From Actinomycetes bacterium (GTDB taxonomy: Bacteria; Actinomycetota; Actinomycetes; Propionibacteriales; Propionibacteriaceae), in NCBI GenBank assembly GCA_023437345.1, contig JAEZGC010000046.1, forward strand, positions 1 to 8,194: a DNA stretch of 8,194 nt, written 5' to 3'. Below are positions 1-7,006 of the stretch, in pieces (position 1 is the first letter of the stretch; each line of letters starts with the position of its first letter). The notes under the pieces are model-generated. The model ran no database searches, was not told where the DNA came from, and worked only from the letters and a program-made list of their open reading frames with translations. The translations under genes and the position numbers were made by a program.

Positions 1-18
1 CCTGCCCTCGGCGCCGCC

Positions 19-61
19 GTGGGGCCGCGCGCGTGCTTCGGCCGCGGCGCGCGGGGCCCAC
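19..61 (+). terminator. GC-rich hairpin, probable terminator of an upstream gene
   Basis: The arm 19-32 pairs with 47-61: five pairs (19-23 with 57-61), a small 1x2 internal loop, then eight pairs (25-32 with 47-54). The apical part can fold further around a TTCG tetraloop at 37-40 closed by C36-G41 and G35-C42. No T-run follows, as is usual for actinobacterial terminators. I infer that it ends a plus-strand gene lying left of the window, but no coding sequence is visible in 1-18 to confirm this. It could also be a bidirectional or regulatory structure. Confidence 0.45.
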
Positions 62-116
62 CCGTTTCGTACGGACCGACAACCAATTCCGCAATTCTCC
101 CCCCTAGCGTTCGTCG

Positions 117-128
117 TTGACTTAGGAT
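117..128 (+). promoter_or_regulatory. weak promoter candidate for the GH3 gene
   Basis: TAGGAT at 123-128 matches the actinobacterial -10 pattern TANNNT and lies in the least GC-rich part of the upstream region (about 65-130). A TTGAC at 117-121 overlaps it and is too close to serve as its -35. At 17-18 nt upstream of the -10 there is only a C-run. If used, transcription would start near 134-136 and give a leader of about 110 nt. This is a motif match only, without a paired -35. Confidence 0.28.
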
Positions 129-177
129 CGCGAACGCAGGGAGCAGAACTCGATGCGGAGTGCTCGACAGGCCGATC

Positions 178-234
178 GCGGTGGTTCACGCCCCAGGTTC
201 CCCGCAGGTCCCTTTTCCACCGCTAGTAAAGGAA
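178..234 (+). promoter_or_regulatory. leader with Shine-Dalgarno and two competing stems
   Basis: AAAGGAA at 228-234 is the ribosome binding site for the ATG at 246, with an 11-nt spacer. A perfect 7-bp stem can form between 178-184 (GCGGTGG) and 217-223 (CCACCGC), leaving the ribosome site free. Alternatively 211-215 (CCTTT) pairs with 228-232 (AAAGG), which hides the ribosome site and places the 217-223 arm in the loop. The alternatives cannot easily coexist. The pairings are seen in the sequence; a regulatory role is inference, and the stems are short. Confidence 0.3.
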
Positions 235-245
235 CACATCGCCGT

Positions 246-3200
246 ATGTCGAACTCCCACAAGCCGCGAGGGCGGCGGGCGGGCAGAGCAGTAGCGCTCG
301 CCGTCGCAGGTGGCCTGATCTTCAGCGGGCTGCAGCCGGCGCCCGCCTCGGTCGCCGCCACACAGCCCTACCTCGACCAGACGCTCCCCGCGTCGGTCCG
401 GGCCGCCGACCTGGTGTCCCGCATGACTCTCGCCGAGAAGTCGCAGCAGTTGAACGCCCAGACCCAGACGGCGGGCAACGGTATCGCACCAGCCATTCCG
501 CGCCTTGGGGTCAAGGCCTACGGCTACTGGAACGAGGCCCTGCACGGGGTAGCCCGCTCCGGTGGCGCCAACCTGAACCAGGGCGGCCTGGCCACCAACT
601 TCCCCACCGGCATCTCACTGGCGTCGTCGTGGAACCGGGATCTGGTCCTCAAGGCGGCCGACACGGTCGCCACCGAGGCCCGTGCCTTCACCAACTTCAC
701 CAACTCGAACTACCAGGTCGCCAACAAGGGCCTGACCTACTGGTCCCCGACCATCAACATGCTGCGGGACCCGCGCTGGGGCCGCGCCGAGGAGACCTAC
801 GGCGAGGATCCCTACCTGACCGGCCAGATCGGTGGCATGTTCACCGACGGCATGCAGGGCGACCCGGACTCCAACGGTGGCTACCTCAAGACCATCGTCA
901 CGCCGAAGCACTACCTCGCCAACAACTCCGAGACCGATCGCCACATCGGCAGCGCGACCCTGACCGAGGCCGAGGAGCGGGAGTACTACACCCCCGCCTT
1001 CGCCACCCTGATCCGCGACCACAACGCGAAGTCGATCATGACCGCCTACAACCGGGTCAACGGCGTTCCCGTCTCGGTATCGCGCTACTACCTGGAGACC
1101 CTGGTCAAGCGGACCTGGGGCTTCACCGGCGTGGTGACCTCCGACTGTGACGCCATCCGGGACGCCTGGCACGACCAGTTCCACGGCTACGGGGACCTGG
1201 AGAAGGCGTGGGTGCCCGAGGGCATCACGCTCAACCAGCGCACCGGCGTCGCCTTCACCCTGAAGGCCGGCACGGACCTCGACTGCATGGACGGCGACTA
1301 CGGCAACTCGCAGAACGGCCTGGTCGCCTCGCGCAGCGAGGGCAACCTGACCGAGGCTGACATCGACGTCGCGCTGGTGCGCGCGTTCACGATCCGCGTC
1401 CAGTTCGGTGAGTTCGACGACTTCTACGCCACGACCCCGTGGGCCGACTTCAAGCTGAGCGAGAACGTCGACACCCCGCAGGCGCGTGCACTGGCCGCCC
1501 AGGCTGCCGCCGAAGCCACCGTGCTGCTGAAGAACAACGGCCTGCTGCCGCTGCCCAAGCCGACCAACTCGTCGAAGTACGTCATCACGGGCCCGATGTC
1601 GCGGGTCGTCGTTCACGGCGACTACTCCCCGACCAAGTCGTACGAGCAGACGCTGAACGTCATCCAGGCGATGACCCAGTACATCAAGGCGAAGGCTCCC
1701 AACGCGACCGTGGAGTACATCCCCGTCATCACCGACAACCCCACCGACTGGACCCGCAAGAAGGGCGCCCTCGGTTCGGGCGGCAAGGTCCTCCGGTTCC
1801 TCGACGACGCCGGCACCGAGCTGGGTGCGGTGACCACCCAGCAGATCATCCGGTCTGGCAAGATCGACGGCTGGCAGGGAATCAAGCCCTGGAGCTCGGG
1901 CTCGAACTCGCTCAGCTCGCTGGGCGCCTGGGGTGGGTACTTCGGTGTCGACACCGAGATCCCGGTCGGCACCACCCAGATCGCTGTCGCCCAGTCGACG
2001 CCGGTGCTGAACGGGTCGCAGTACCTCAACGAGGCCGGCAACCAGTGCTACAAGCCGGCCAACAACTTCCTGCCGGGCCGGCTCTCGGTGAGCCTCAACG
2101 ACCGCTACAACGGTCAGGTCATCGGCACTGTGGATGCGGGCGAGGACCTGTGTGGTGCCACCCCGACCGCGACCACGAGCGAGGTTCAGAACAAGCTCCG
2201 CACCGTCACTACCAAGGTCGCCGGTCGGATCGCGCAGCTGGCCGGAACGAAGCAGAAGCTGTTCTTCGAGTGGGATACGGACTTCTTCGACCTCAGCATG
2301 TCCAAGCTGGTTGCCAGCGACAGTAACGCCGATGGCGTCAATGACGCCGACGCGATCGCCGACGCTGACGTGGTGCTGTCCTACGTGGGAACTCTGGCCA
2401 TGCAGTCGGTCTGCCTGACCAACCCCAGCGAGCCCACCGAGAACTGCTCCGCCGGCGGTCTCACGGCCGGGTCGGACTCCTCCGAGGACGAGGACAGGGT
2501 CTCGCTGGACCTGTCTCGCGGCCAGGACCAGATGATCCAGCTGGTGGCGGGGCTGAACCCGAACACCGTTGCCTGGATGCAGACGGTTGCGACGGTCAAC
2601 GTCGACCCGTTCAAGGACAAGGTCGCGGGTCTGGTGTGGACCAGCTACAACGGCCAGGCGCAGGCGCGTAACGTCGCCGCCACGCTGTTCGGGGAGATCA
2701 ACCCGTCCGGTCGCCTGCCGTACACCAACTACTCCGACATCACCCAGCTGCCGGATACGAAGGACTACCAGATGACGCCGGATGGTTCCCATTCCGGCCG
2801 CACCTACCAGTACTTCACCAAGGACGTCACCTACCCGTTCGGCTACGGCCTGAGCTACTCCGCGTTCGAGTACTCGAACCTGCGGCTCGACTCGTCGAAG
2901 GTGGACGTCAACGGCGAGATCAAGGCCACCGTGACCGTGAAGAACACCTCGGCACGTGACGGCCAGGAGGTCGTGCAGCTGTACGTCTCCAGCCCGAAGG
3001 CCTCCGATCCGCTGCGCCCGAACCTGCAGCTGAAGGGCTTCGAGAAGGTCGCCGTCAAGGCCGGCAAGTCCAAGGACGTCACCATCACGGTGAAGGCCGC
3101 GGACCTGTGGTTCTGGAACTCCGACGCCGATCGCAAGACCTTCGACCTCGGAACCTGGAAGCTGTTCGTCGGCCCCAACTCTGACATCTCGACGGCGCAG

Positions 3201-4964
3201 AAGGCGACGTTCAAGCTCTCCGGCTACCTGGCCAAGGGCATTGACGTGGTCGCGGCGGTCCCGGACGGCGTGATCCTCAACACCGAGGCGCCGGCCAACG
3301 TCATCCACGCCAACCTGTCGGCCAGCCGGACCGACCATTCCTTCTACGACCTGGCCAAGGTCGAGGTGAGCTACACCTCGTCCGACCCGGCGGTGGCAGC
3401 AGTGGACGCCAAGGGCACGGTTCGTCCGGTGGGCCAGGGCCTGGCCACGATCACCGCGACCGTGACCGCCGACGGCACCACGAAGTCGACGAGCTTCCCC
3501 GTGGTGGTTCGCACCGGCACCCTGGTCGACGGCAGCACCACGCTGTTCGGGTCGATCCTGCAGACGCCGGACCGCTCGATCTCTGTCGAGCAGGCACAGG
3601 AGGGCTACCAGCTCGCTGCCGCCATGGTCCCGGCAGAGGCGGCTGACAGCTACACCTACCGGGTGGCGCTGCACGAGGAGAACAGCGCGCAGGCAGCTAT
3701 CACGCCTGAGGGTGTTCTGACCGCCAGCAAGCCTGGCCTGGTGCGGTACACCGTGGTCGCCAAGCTCGGCACCACTGTGGTGGGCGTGCGTTCTGCCAGC
3801 GTGTTCATCGGTGAGGCTGCGGTCTCCGGGGTGGACGTCGCCGACCTGCGCAGCGGGATCTCGGCGGTCGAGGCGTTGCTCGCCGAGACCGATACCGCGG
3901 CGTACACCGCCTCGTCGGTGGCCGCTGTGACCACCGCGCTGGCCGATGCCGAGGCCGCCCTGGCCAACGCCGAGGCCACCCAGGACGAGATCAACGCGGC
4001 GTTCGCCGGGCTGTTCTCCTCCTACGCGGGCCTGACTCCGCTGGGCGATCTGGACGTGCTGTCCGGGCCGATCGCGGCGGTTGCCGAACTGGCACCGCTG
4101 AAGTCGTCCTTCACCTCCTCGTCCTGGGCTGCCGTGACGGCCGCCCTGAACGCGGCGGTGGTCGCCAAGTCCTCGCCGAACACCGACCTGTCGGCCGATG
4201 ACATCCAGGCGCTCGGCCTGGCCGTCACCAATGCCATCGCAGGTCTGAAGGTGGTCGACCCGGAGACGGCGGCTGCCGAGGAGGCTGCGCGTGCCGAGCT
4301 GAACAGCCTGGTCACGGCGGCTTACGGGTACGTCAAGGCGAACTACACCGCCGAGTCGTGGAGCCCGCTGGAGGCCGCTCTGGCCACTGCGGGGGCTGCC
4401 ACCTCGCCGAGCGAGGTGAAGCAGGCCAGCGATGCCCTCAAGGCGGCGCTGGCGGGTCTGCAGCCGATCCCGCCGAAGGTCGACGAGTCGGCGATCATCA
4501 AGTCGGTCGCGGAGCTGTCCAGCCTGTACACGTCCTACTCCAGCCTGTCGTCGAAGTCCTACACCGCCGCCTCGTGGGCGGGAATGGCTGCGGCACTGGA
4601 GCTGGCGCGCACGGTGCTGATCGACCAGACGGCCACGCTCACCCAGGTGCGCGAGGCGGTCACCGGTCTGACCTCGGCCAAGGCCTCGCTGGTCAAGGCG
4701 CTGAAGTCGGCGACCCCGAAGATCACCGGCTCCGCCAAGGTGGGCAAGACCCTCAAGGTGAACAAGGGCTCGTGGACCTCCGGCACCAAGTTCACCTACC
4801 AGTGGTTCGCCGGTGGCAAGGCGATCAAGGGCGCGACCAAGTCGTCGCTCAAGCTGACCAAGTCGATGAAGGGCAAGACCATTAAGGTGACGGTGACCGG
4901 CAAGAAGTCCGGTTACGGCACGGTGGCGAAGACCTCCAAGTCGACCAAGTCGGTCAAGAAGTAG
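246..4964 (+). CDS. secreted multi-module GH3 glycosidase (beta-xylosidase-like)
   Basis: Exported GH3 glycosidase (1572 aa) that should release sugars from non-reducing glycan ends. Residues 1-38 form a signal peptide (basic start, hydrophobic core 15-29, cleavage near A38). The GH3 N-domain (about 41-390) shows WNEALHGVA (95-103), DPRWGR (175-180), KH (221-222) and SDCDAI with nucleophile D300, a pattern typical of bacterial and plant beta-xylosidases/arabinofuranosidases. The GH3 C-domain (about 420-880) is split by a CBM6-like insert (about 507-676); E747, three residues before conserved DR (750-751), is the likely acid/base. Then come a Fn3-like domain (884-978), BIG2-like modules (about 1005-1087 and 1100-1190), four FIVAR repeats (1197-1486) and a lysine-rich Ig-like end (1487-1572). 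There is no LPXTG or SLH anchor. An in-frame ATG at 153 has a possible GGAG site, but only 13 of its 30 extra codons end in G/C, so 246 is preferred. Exact substrate is unknown. Confidence 0.93.
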   Translation: MSNSHKPRGRRAGRAVALAVAGGLIFSGLQPAPASVAATQPYLDQTLPASVRAADLVSRMTLAEKSQQLNAQTQTAGNGIAPAIPRLGVKAYGYWNEALHGVARSGGANLNQGGLATNFPTGISLASSWNRDLVLKAADTVATEARAFTNFTNSNYQVANKGLTYWSPTINMLRDPRWGRAEETYGEDPYLTGQIGGMFTDGMQGDPDSNGGYLKTIVTPKHYLANNSETDRHIGSATLTEAEEREYYTPAFATLIRDHNAKSIMTAYNRVNGVPVSVSRYYLETLVKRTWGFTGVVTSDCDAIRDAWHDQFHGYGDLEKAWVPEGITLNQRTGVAFTLKAGTDLDCMDGDYGNSQNGLVASRSEGNLTEADIDVALVRAFTIRVQFGEFDDFYATTPWADFKLSENVDTPQARALAAQAAAEATVLLKNNGLLPLPKPTNSSKYVITGPMSRVVVHGDYSPTKSYEQTLNVIQAMTQYIKAKAPNATVEYIPVITDNPTDWTRKKGALGSGGKVLRFLDDAGTELGAVTTQQIIRSGKIDGWQGIKPWSSGSNSLSSLGAWGGYFGVDTEIPVGTTQIAVAQSTPVLNGSQYLNEAGNQCYKPANNFLPGRLSVSLNDRYNGQVIGTVDAGEDLCGATPTATTSEVQNKLRTVTTKVAGRIAQLAGTKQKLFFEWDTDFFDLSMSKLVASDSNADGVNDADAIADADVVLSYVGTLAMQSVCLTNPSEPTENCSAGGLTAGSDSSEDEDRVSLDLSRGQDQMIQLVAGLNPNTVAWMQTVATVNVDPFKDKVAGLVWTSYNGQAQARNVAATLFGEINPSGRLPYTNYSDITQLPDTKDYQMTPDGSHSGRTYQYFTKDVTYPFGYGLSYSAFEYSNLRLDSSKVDVNGEIKATVTVKNTSARDGQEVVQLYVSSPKASDPLRPNLQLKGFEKVAVKAGKSKDVTITVKAADLWFWNSDADRKTFDLGTWKLFVGPNSDISTAQKATFKLSGYLAKGIDVVAAVPDGVILNTEAPANVIHANLSASRTDHSFYDLAKVEVSYTSSDPAVAAVDAKGTVRPVGQGLATITATVTADGTTKSTSFPVVVRTGTLVDGSTTLFGSILQTPDRSISVEQAQEGYQLAAAMVPAEAADSYTYRVALHEENSAQAAITPEGVLTASKPGLVRYTVVAKLGTTVVGVRSASVFIGEAAVSGVDVADLRSGISAVEALLAETDTAAYTASSVAAVTTALADAEAALANAEATQDEINAAFAGLFSSYAGLTPLGDLDVLSGPIAAVAELAPLKSSFTSSSWAAVTAALNAAVVAKSSPNTDLSADDIQALGLAVTNAIAGLKVVDPETAAAEEAARAELNSLVTAAYGYVKANYTAESWSPLEAALATAGAATSPSEVKQASDALKAALAGLQPIPPKVDESAIIKSVAELSSLYTSYSSLSSKSYTAASWAGMAAALELARTVLIDQTATLTQVREAVTGLTSAKASLVKALKSATPKITGSAKVGKTLKVNKGSWTSGTKFTYQWFAGGKAIKGATKSSLKLTKSMKGKTIKVTVTGKKSGYGTVAKTSKSTKSVKK
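3834..4703 (+). repeat. four tandem FIVAR-like protein repeats
   Basis: Within the GH3 protein, residues about 1197-1264, 1275-1335, 1349-1406 and 1414-1486 are four divergent helical modules of 58-73 residues. Each carries a (Y/F)Txx(S)(W/V) core followed by a helix ending in AL: YTASSV, FTSSSW, YTAESW and YTAASW. They are rich in Ala and acidic residues. FIVAR modules (Pfam PF07554) are usually found in extracellular cell-wall-associated proteins, where they act as spacers or ligand-binding stalks. The DNA copies are diverged, so recent duplication is not evident. Confidence 0.75.
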
Positions 4965-4987
4965 TCATCGCAACACCCGAGTGAGGT

Positions 4988-5017
4988 TTGGGGCGTCCGG
5001 GACTCCGGGCGCCCCAA
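4988..5017 (+). terminator. hairpin terminator after the GH3 gene
   Basis: A 13-bp stem (4988-5000 with 5005-5017, one T-G wobble at 4996/5009) closes a 4-nt loop GACT. It starts 24 nt after the GH3 stop codon. No T-run follows. It would stop or reduce transcription before the FKBP gene, which starts only 26 nt downstream, so that gene must use read-through or a promoter inside the GH3 3' end. Confidence 0.75.
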
Positions 5018-5042
5018 GCTCACGCACAGGCAGGAATAAGTA

Positions 5043-5981
5043 GTGAACCGGAACATCACACGCCGAGTCAGGAGCGCTGCGGTGCTGGTACTGGCACTGT
5101 CAGTCCTGGGCTGCGGCAGCCCCACCGCAGGACCGGGCGCCCCGTCCGCCACCGCAGATCCTGACGAACTCGCCGTCTCGGCCATCACCTGGCAGGGCGG
5201 CGTCGAGGAGCCGAGGCTGGAGATGGAGACACCGCTGCGGGTCACCGAACCGACCATCGGCCTTATCGAGCGGGGCAGCGGCGACCGCATCGCGATCGGG
5301 CAGTTGGTCACCTTCGACTCGCTGGTGGTCGATGGCGAGACCGGGGAGGTGGAGTCCTCCACCTTCGGCAGCGAGACCCCCGAGAGGCTCATCATCTCGC
5401 CGAACACGGCCAACGTCACGATGCTCACCGCTATGCAGAGTGCGACGGTCGGAACCAGGTTCCTCTACGTCGTCCCGGACGGCCGCACCGTCGAGGACGC
5501 CACCGGCGGCCAGCCGTCCAAGGTGATCGGGATCTCGATCCGTTCGGTCGACTCGCTGCCTGTCGAGGCAGCCGGTGAGCCCCGAACCCCCGACCCCGCG
5601 CTGCCGACGGTGGAGTTCGCCAGCGACGGCACCCCGACACTGAAGCCGATCAAGGGTGAACCGGGCGATGAGCTGCTGGTCGGCGACCTCATCGAAGGCA
5701 CCGGGTCGGTGGTCGCCGAGGGCCAGACGATCGGCGTGAAGTACAGCATGTGGCTGTGGAATGGCACGCAGGTCGGCAGCGCCTGGGGCGACGTCCCCGC
5801 CGTCGCGTTCAATCTTGACGAGGCCATCTCCGGCTGGCGCAGGGCCATAGTGGGAAGGAAGGTCGGCAGCCGCATCCTGATGGTGCTGCCGCCGGCCCTG
5901 GCCTACGGTGGCTCCGGCCAGGACGGGATCCCGCCGGACTCGACCCTCGTCGTGGTGGTGGACGTCCTCGCGGCATACTGA
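5043..5981 (+). CDS. FKBP-type peptidyl-prolyl isomerase lipoprotein
   Basis: A 312-residue lipoprotein predicted to catalyse cis-trans isomerisation of prolyl bonds, or to chaperone proteins, on the outer face of the membrane. The GTG start has an AGGA site (5032-5035) 7 nt upstream. The signal peptide is RRVR followed by a hydrophobic core and the lipobox VLGC, with lipidated Cys at 24. A Ser/Pro/Gly/Ala-rich linker follows. Residues about 65-145 form a degenerate FKBP-like domain (VTFDSLVVDGETGEV, then VGTRFLYVVP). Residues about 207-312 form a clearer FKBP_C domain with Y234, I262, W265 (ISGW), KVGSR, AYGG (287-290) and IPPDSTLVVVVDVL near the end. The FKBP12 F36-D37 pair is replaced by Val-Gly, so isomerase activity may be reduced. 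Two-domain FKBP lipoproteins of this length are common in actinobacteria. It lies between two hairpins and is probably a short transcription unit, possibly helping fold secreted proteins. Confidence 0.92.
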   Translation: MNRNITRRVRSAAVLVLALSVLGCGSPTAGPGAPSATADPDELAVSAITWQGGVEEPRLEMETPLRVTEPTIGLIERGSGDRIAIGQLVTFDSLVVDGETGEVESSTFGSETPERLIISPNTANVTMLTAMQSATVGTRFLYVVPDGRTVEDATGGQPSKVIGISIRSVDSLPVEAAGEPRTPDPALPTVEFASDGTPTLKPIKGEPGDELLVGDLIEGTGSVVAEGQTIGVKYSMWLWNGTQVGSAWGDVPAVAFNLDEAISGWRRAIVGRKVGSRILMVLPPALAYGGSGQDGIPPDSTLVVVVDVLAAY

Positions 5982-5987
5982 TCCAGT

Positions 5988-6017
5988 GTCCGCCGGTCGG
6001 GTTCCCGGCCGGCGGAC
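5988..6017 (+). terminator. hairpin terminator after the FKBP gene
   Basis: A 13-bp stem (5988-6000 with 6005-6017, one T-G wobble at 5997/6008) closes the loop GTTC, 6 nt after the FKBP stop codon. There is no T-run. On the other strand the wobble becomes an A-C mismatch, so the hairpin is slightly better suited to plus-strand transcripts. It may still back up termination of the convergent minus-strand genes. Confidence 0.75.
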
Positions 6018-6049
6018 CAGCGCCTCACAAGTCCTCGGGCCCCGCGCAG

Positions 6050-6083
6050 GAGCCTCAGAGGCTCGGCTTCACTGCGAAGCCGA
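6050..6083 (-). terminator. double hairpin, probable terminator of the acyltransferase unit
   Basis: On the minus strand, about 48 nt after the acyltransferase stop, there is a perfect 8-bp stem (6063-6070 with 6076-6083, 5-nt loop). A 6-bp stem follows directly (6050-6055 with 6059-6064, 3-nt loop). The two share bases 6063-6064, so they cannot both form at full length. No T-run follows. They occupy most of the structured part of the 149-nt convergent gap, which otherwise holds only the FKBP terminator. Confidence 0.5.
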
Positions 6084-6130
6084 AGCGCGGGGGGCAGGCC
6101 GACAGGCCTCACGGGCCGGGGATGCGTTGC

Positions 6131-6952
6131 CTACGGCCCGTCCGGCCCGGTCGCGGAGCGTGACGAGGCGGCCGACGGTGGCGAGGTCGCCGAGCGGCGC
6201 TCCTTCTCCGCCTCTGCGGCAGCCTGGCGCAGCGCAACGGCGCGGGCGAAGTCGGCCTGCGTGGGCATCCCGTACGCGCGCGCCGTCGTGTCGTGCATCT
6301 CGACGACATAGCGGTACAGCCGGTCGGAGAACTGCCGCGCGATCTCGCCGGGCGCGGCGCGCAGCGGACGGCCGAACACGATGTGGACGTGCGGGCGGCC
6401 CGGCACCGGCAAGGTGGCGCCGTACGGCATCGCGGCATAGGCGCCGACCAGCGCGATCGGCAGCACAGGGGTGTCCCGCGAGATGCTGAGCGCGGCGGCG
6501 CCAGGGGTGAAGCCCGACATCGCGCCGGTCCGCGACCGGGTGCCCTCGGGGAAGAGCAGCAGCGGCACGCCGCTGCTGAGCAGCTCCCCGGCGATGCCCC
6601 GGCGTCCGGTGCGGTTGGAGTGCCCCTGCCTGACGACCGGGAACGAGTTGAAGAACAGGGTGGTGGGCAGCGACTTGTACCAGGTGTCGAAGAAGTAGTC
6701 GGCCGCCGCCCCGCTGGACAGGTTGCGAGACAGCCGACGCGGCAGCGATCCGTAGATCAGCGGGGCGTCGAGGTGGCTTGAGTGGTTGGCGATCGCGACG
6801 AAGGGAACCTTGAGCGTGTCGAGGTTGCGCATCCCGTGGGTGTGCACGTTGACCACAGACCAGATGTACGGCTTCATGACCAACTGCTGGGCCACCATCC
6901 GGGCCAGCCCGGGGCCCGGACTGGTGTACCTGCTCAGATTGGGCTCCGACAC
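6131..6952 (-). CDS. PlsC-type lysophospholipid acyltransferase
   Basis: A 273-residue protein of the LPLAT/PlsC superfamily, which transfers an acyl chain to a lysophospholipid such as 1-acylglycerol-3-phosphate, probably at the inner face of the membrane. NHSSHLD (56-62) is the catalytic HX4D box with H57 and D62. FPEGTRSR (134-141) is the phosphate-binding EGTR block. VLPIALVG further on matches the fourth conserved block. No clear transmembrane helix is seen, so membrane contact is likely peripheral. The tail after about residue 240 is rich in Ala, Ser, Arg and Glu and looks disordered. A GTG at 6991 would extend the frame by 13 Gly/Arg-rich residues, but AAGGAGG sits 7 nt before the GTG at 6952, so that start is chosen. 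It is the last gene of a minus-strand group, 54 nt after the dehydrogenase. The exact acyl acceptor cannot be told; glycerolipid synthesis or remodelling is likely. Confidence 0.9.
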   Translation of the reverse strand: MSEPNLSRYTSPGPGLARMVAQQLVMKPYIWSVVNVHTHGMRNLDTLKVPFVAIANHSSHLDAPLIYGSLPRRLSRNLSSGAAADYFFDTWYKSLPTTLFFNSFPVVRQGHSNRTGRRGIAGELLSSGVPLLLFPEGTRSRTGAMSGFTPGAAALSISRDTPVLPIALVGAYAAMPYGATLPVPGRPHVHIVFGRPLRAAPGEIARQFSDRLYRYVVEMHDTTARAYGMPTQADFARAVALRQAAAEAEKERRSATSPPSAASSRSATGPDGP

Positions 6953-6959
6953 GCCCCCG

Positions 6960-6966
6960 CCTCCTT
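6960..6966 (-). promoter_or_regulatory. strong Shine-Dalgarno deciding the acyltransferase start
   Basis: The minus strand reads AAGGAGG, a full match to the 16S anti-Shine-Dalgarno core, 7 nt before the GTG at 6952. It lies inside the longer in-frame reading frame that begins at 6991, which argues that the longer form is not the main product. Confidence 0.75.
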
Positions 6967-7006
6967 GCCGTCGGCTGCCATTCTCACCCACGTCGGCCCG
7001 GCACTC

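Noticed and set aside
62..96. Short symmetric motifs upstream of the GH3 gene (CCGT-5-ACGG at 62-74, AATT-4-AATT at 85-96) as possible operators for a sugar-responsive repressor
   Set aside because: The arms are only 4 bp and do not match a LacI-type CGxxxxCG operator core; expected by chance in a region of this size.
1439..2326. Plus-strand open frame of about 295 codons in another frame of the GH3 gene
   Set aside because: Arg/Gln/Pro-rich translation with no domain, and it overlaps conserved GH3 sequence in the correct frame.
2319..2351. Dockerin domain
   Set aside because: Only one calcium-loop-like segment is present, inside the catalytic C-domain, without the second repeat or the helix pattern of a dockerin.
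615..3674. Open frame of about 1000 codons on the minus strand inside the GH3 gene
   Set aside because: The protein is rich in Arg, Val, Gly and Leu with no recognisable domain, and it lies fully antisense to a well-supported GH3 gene. Long antisense frames are a normal by-product of strong third-position G/C bias.
4704..4961. Possible covalent cell-wall anchor at the GH3 C-terminus
   Set aside because: There is no LPXTG-like motif and no hydrophobic helix before the lysine-rich end, and no SLH repeats were seen.
5908..6489. Plus-strand frame across the FKBP end and the convergent gap
   Set aside because: Arg/Ser/Ala-rich shadow that runs over two hairpins and antisense to the acyltransferase gene, with no family signal.
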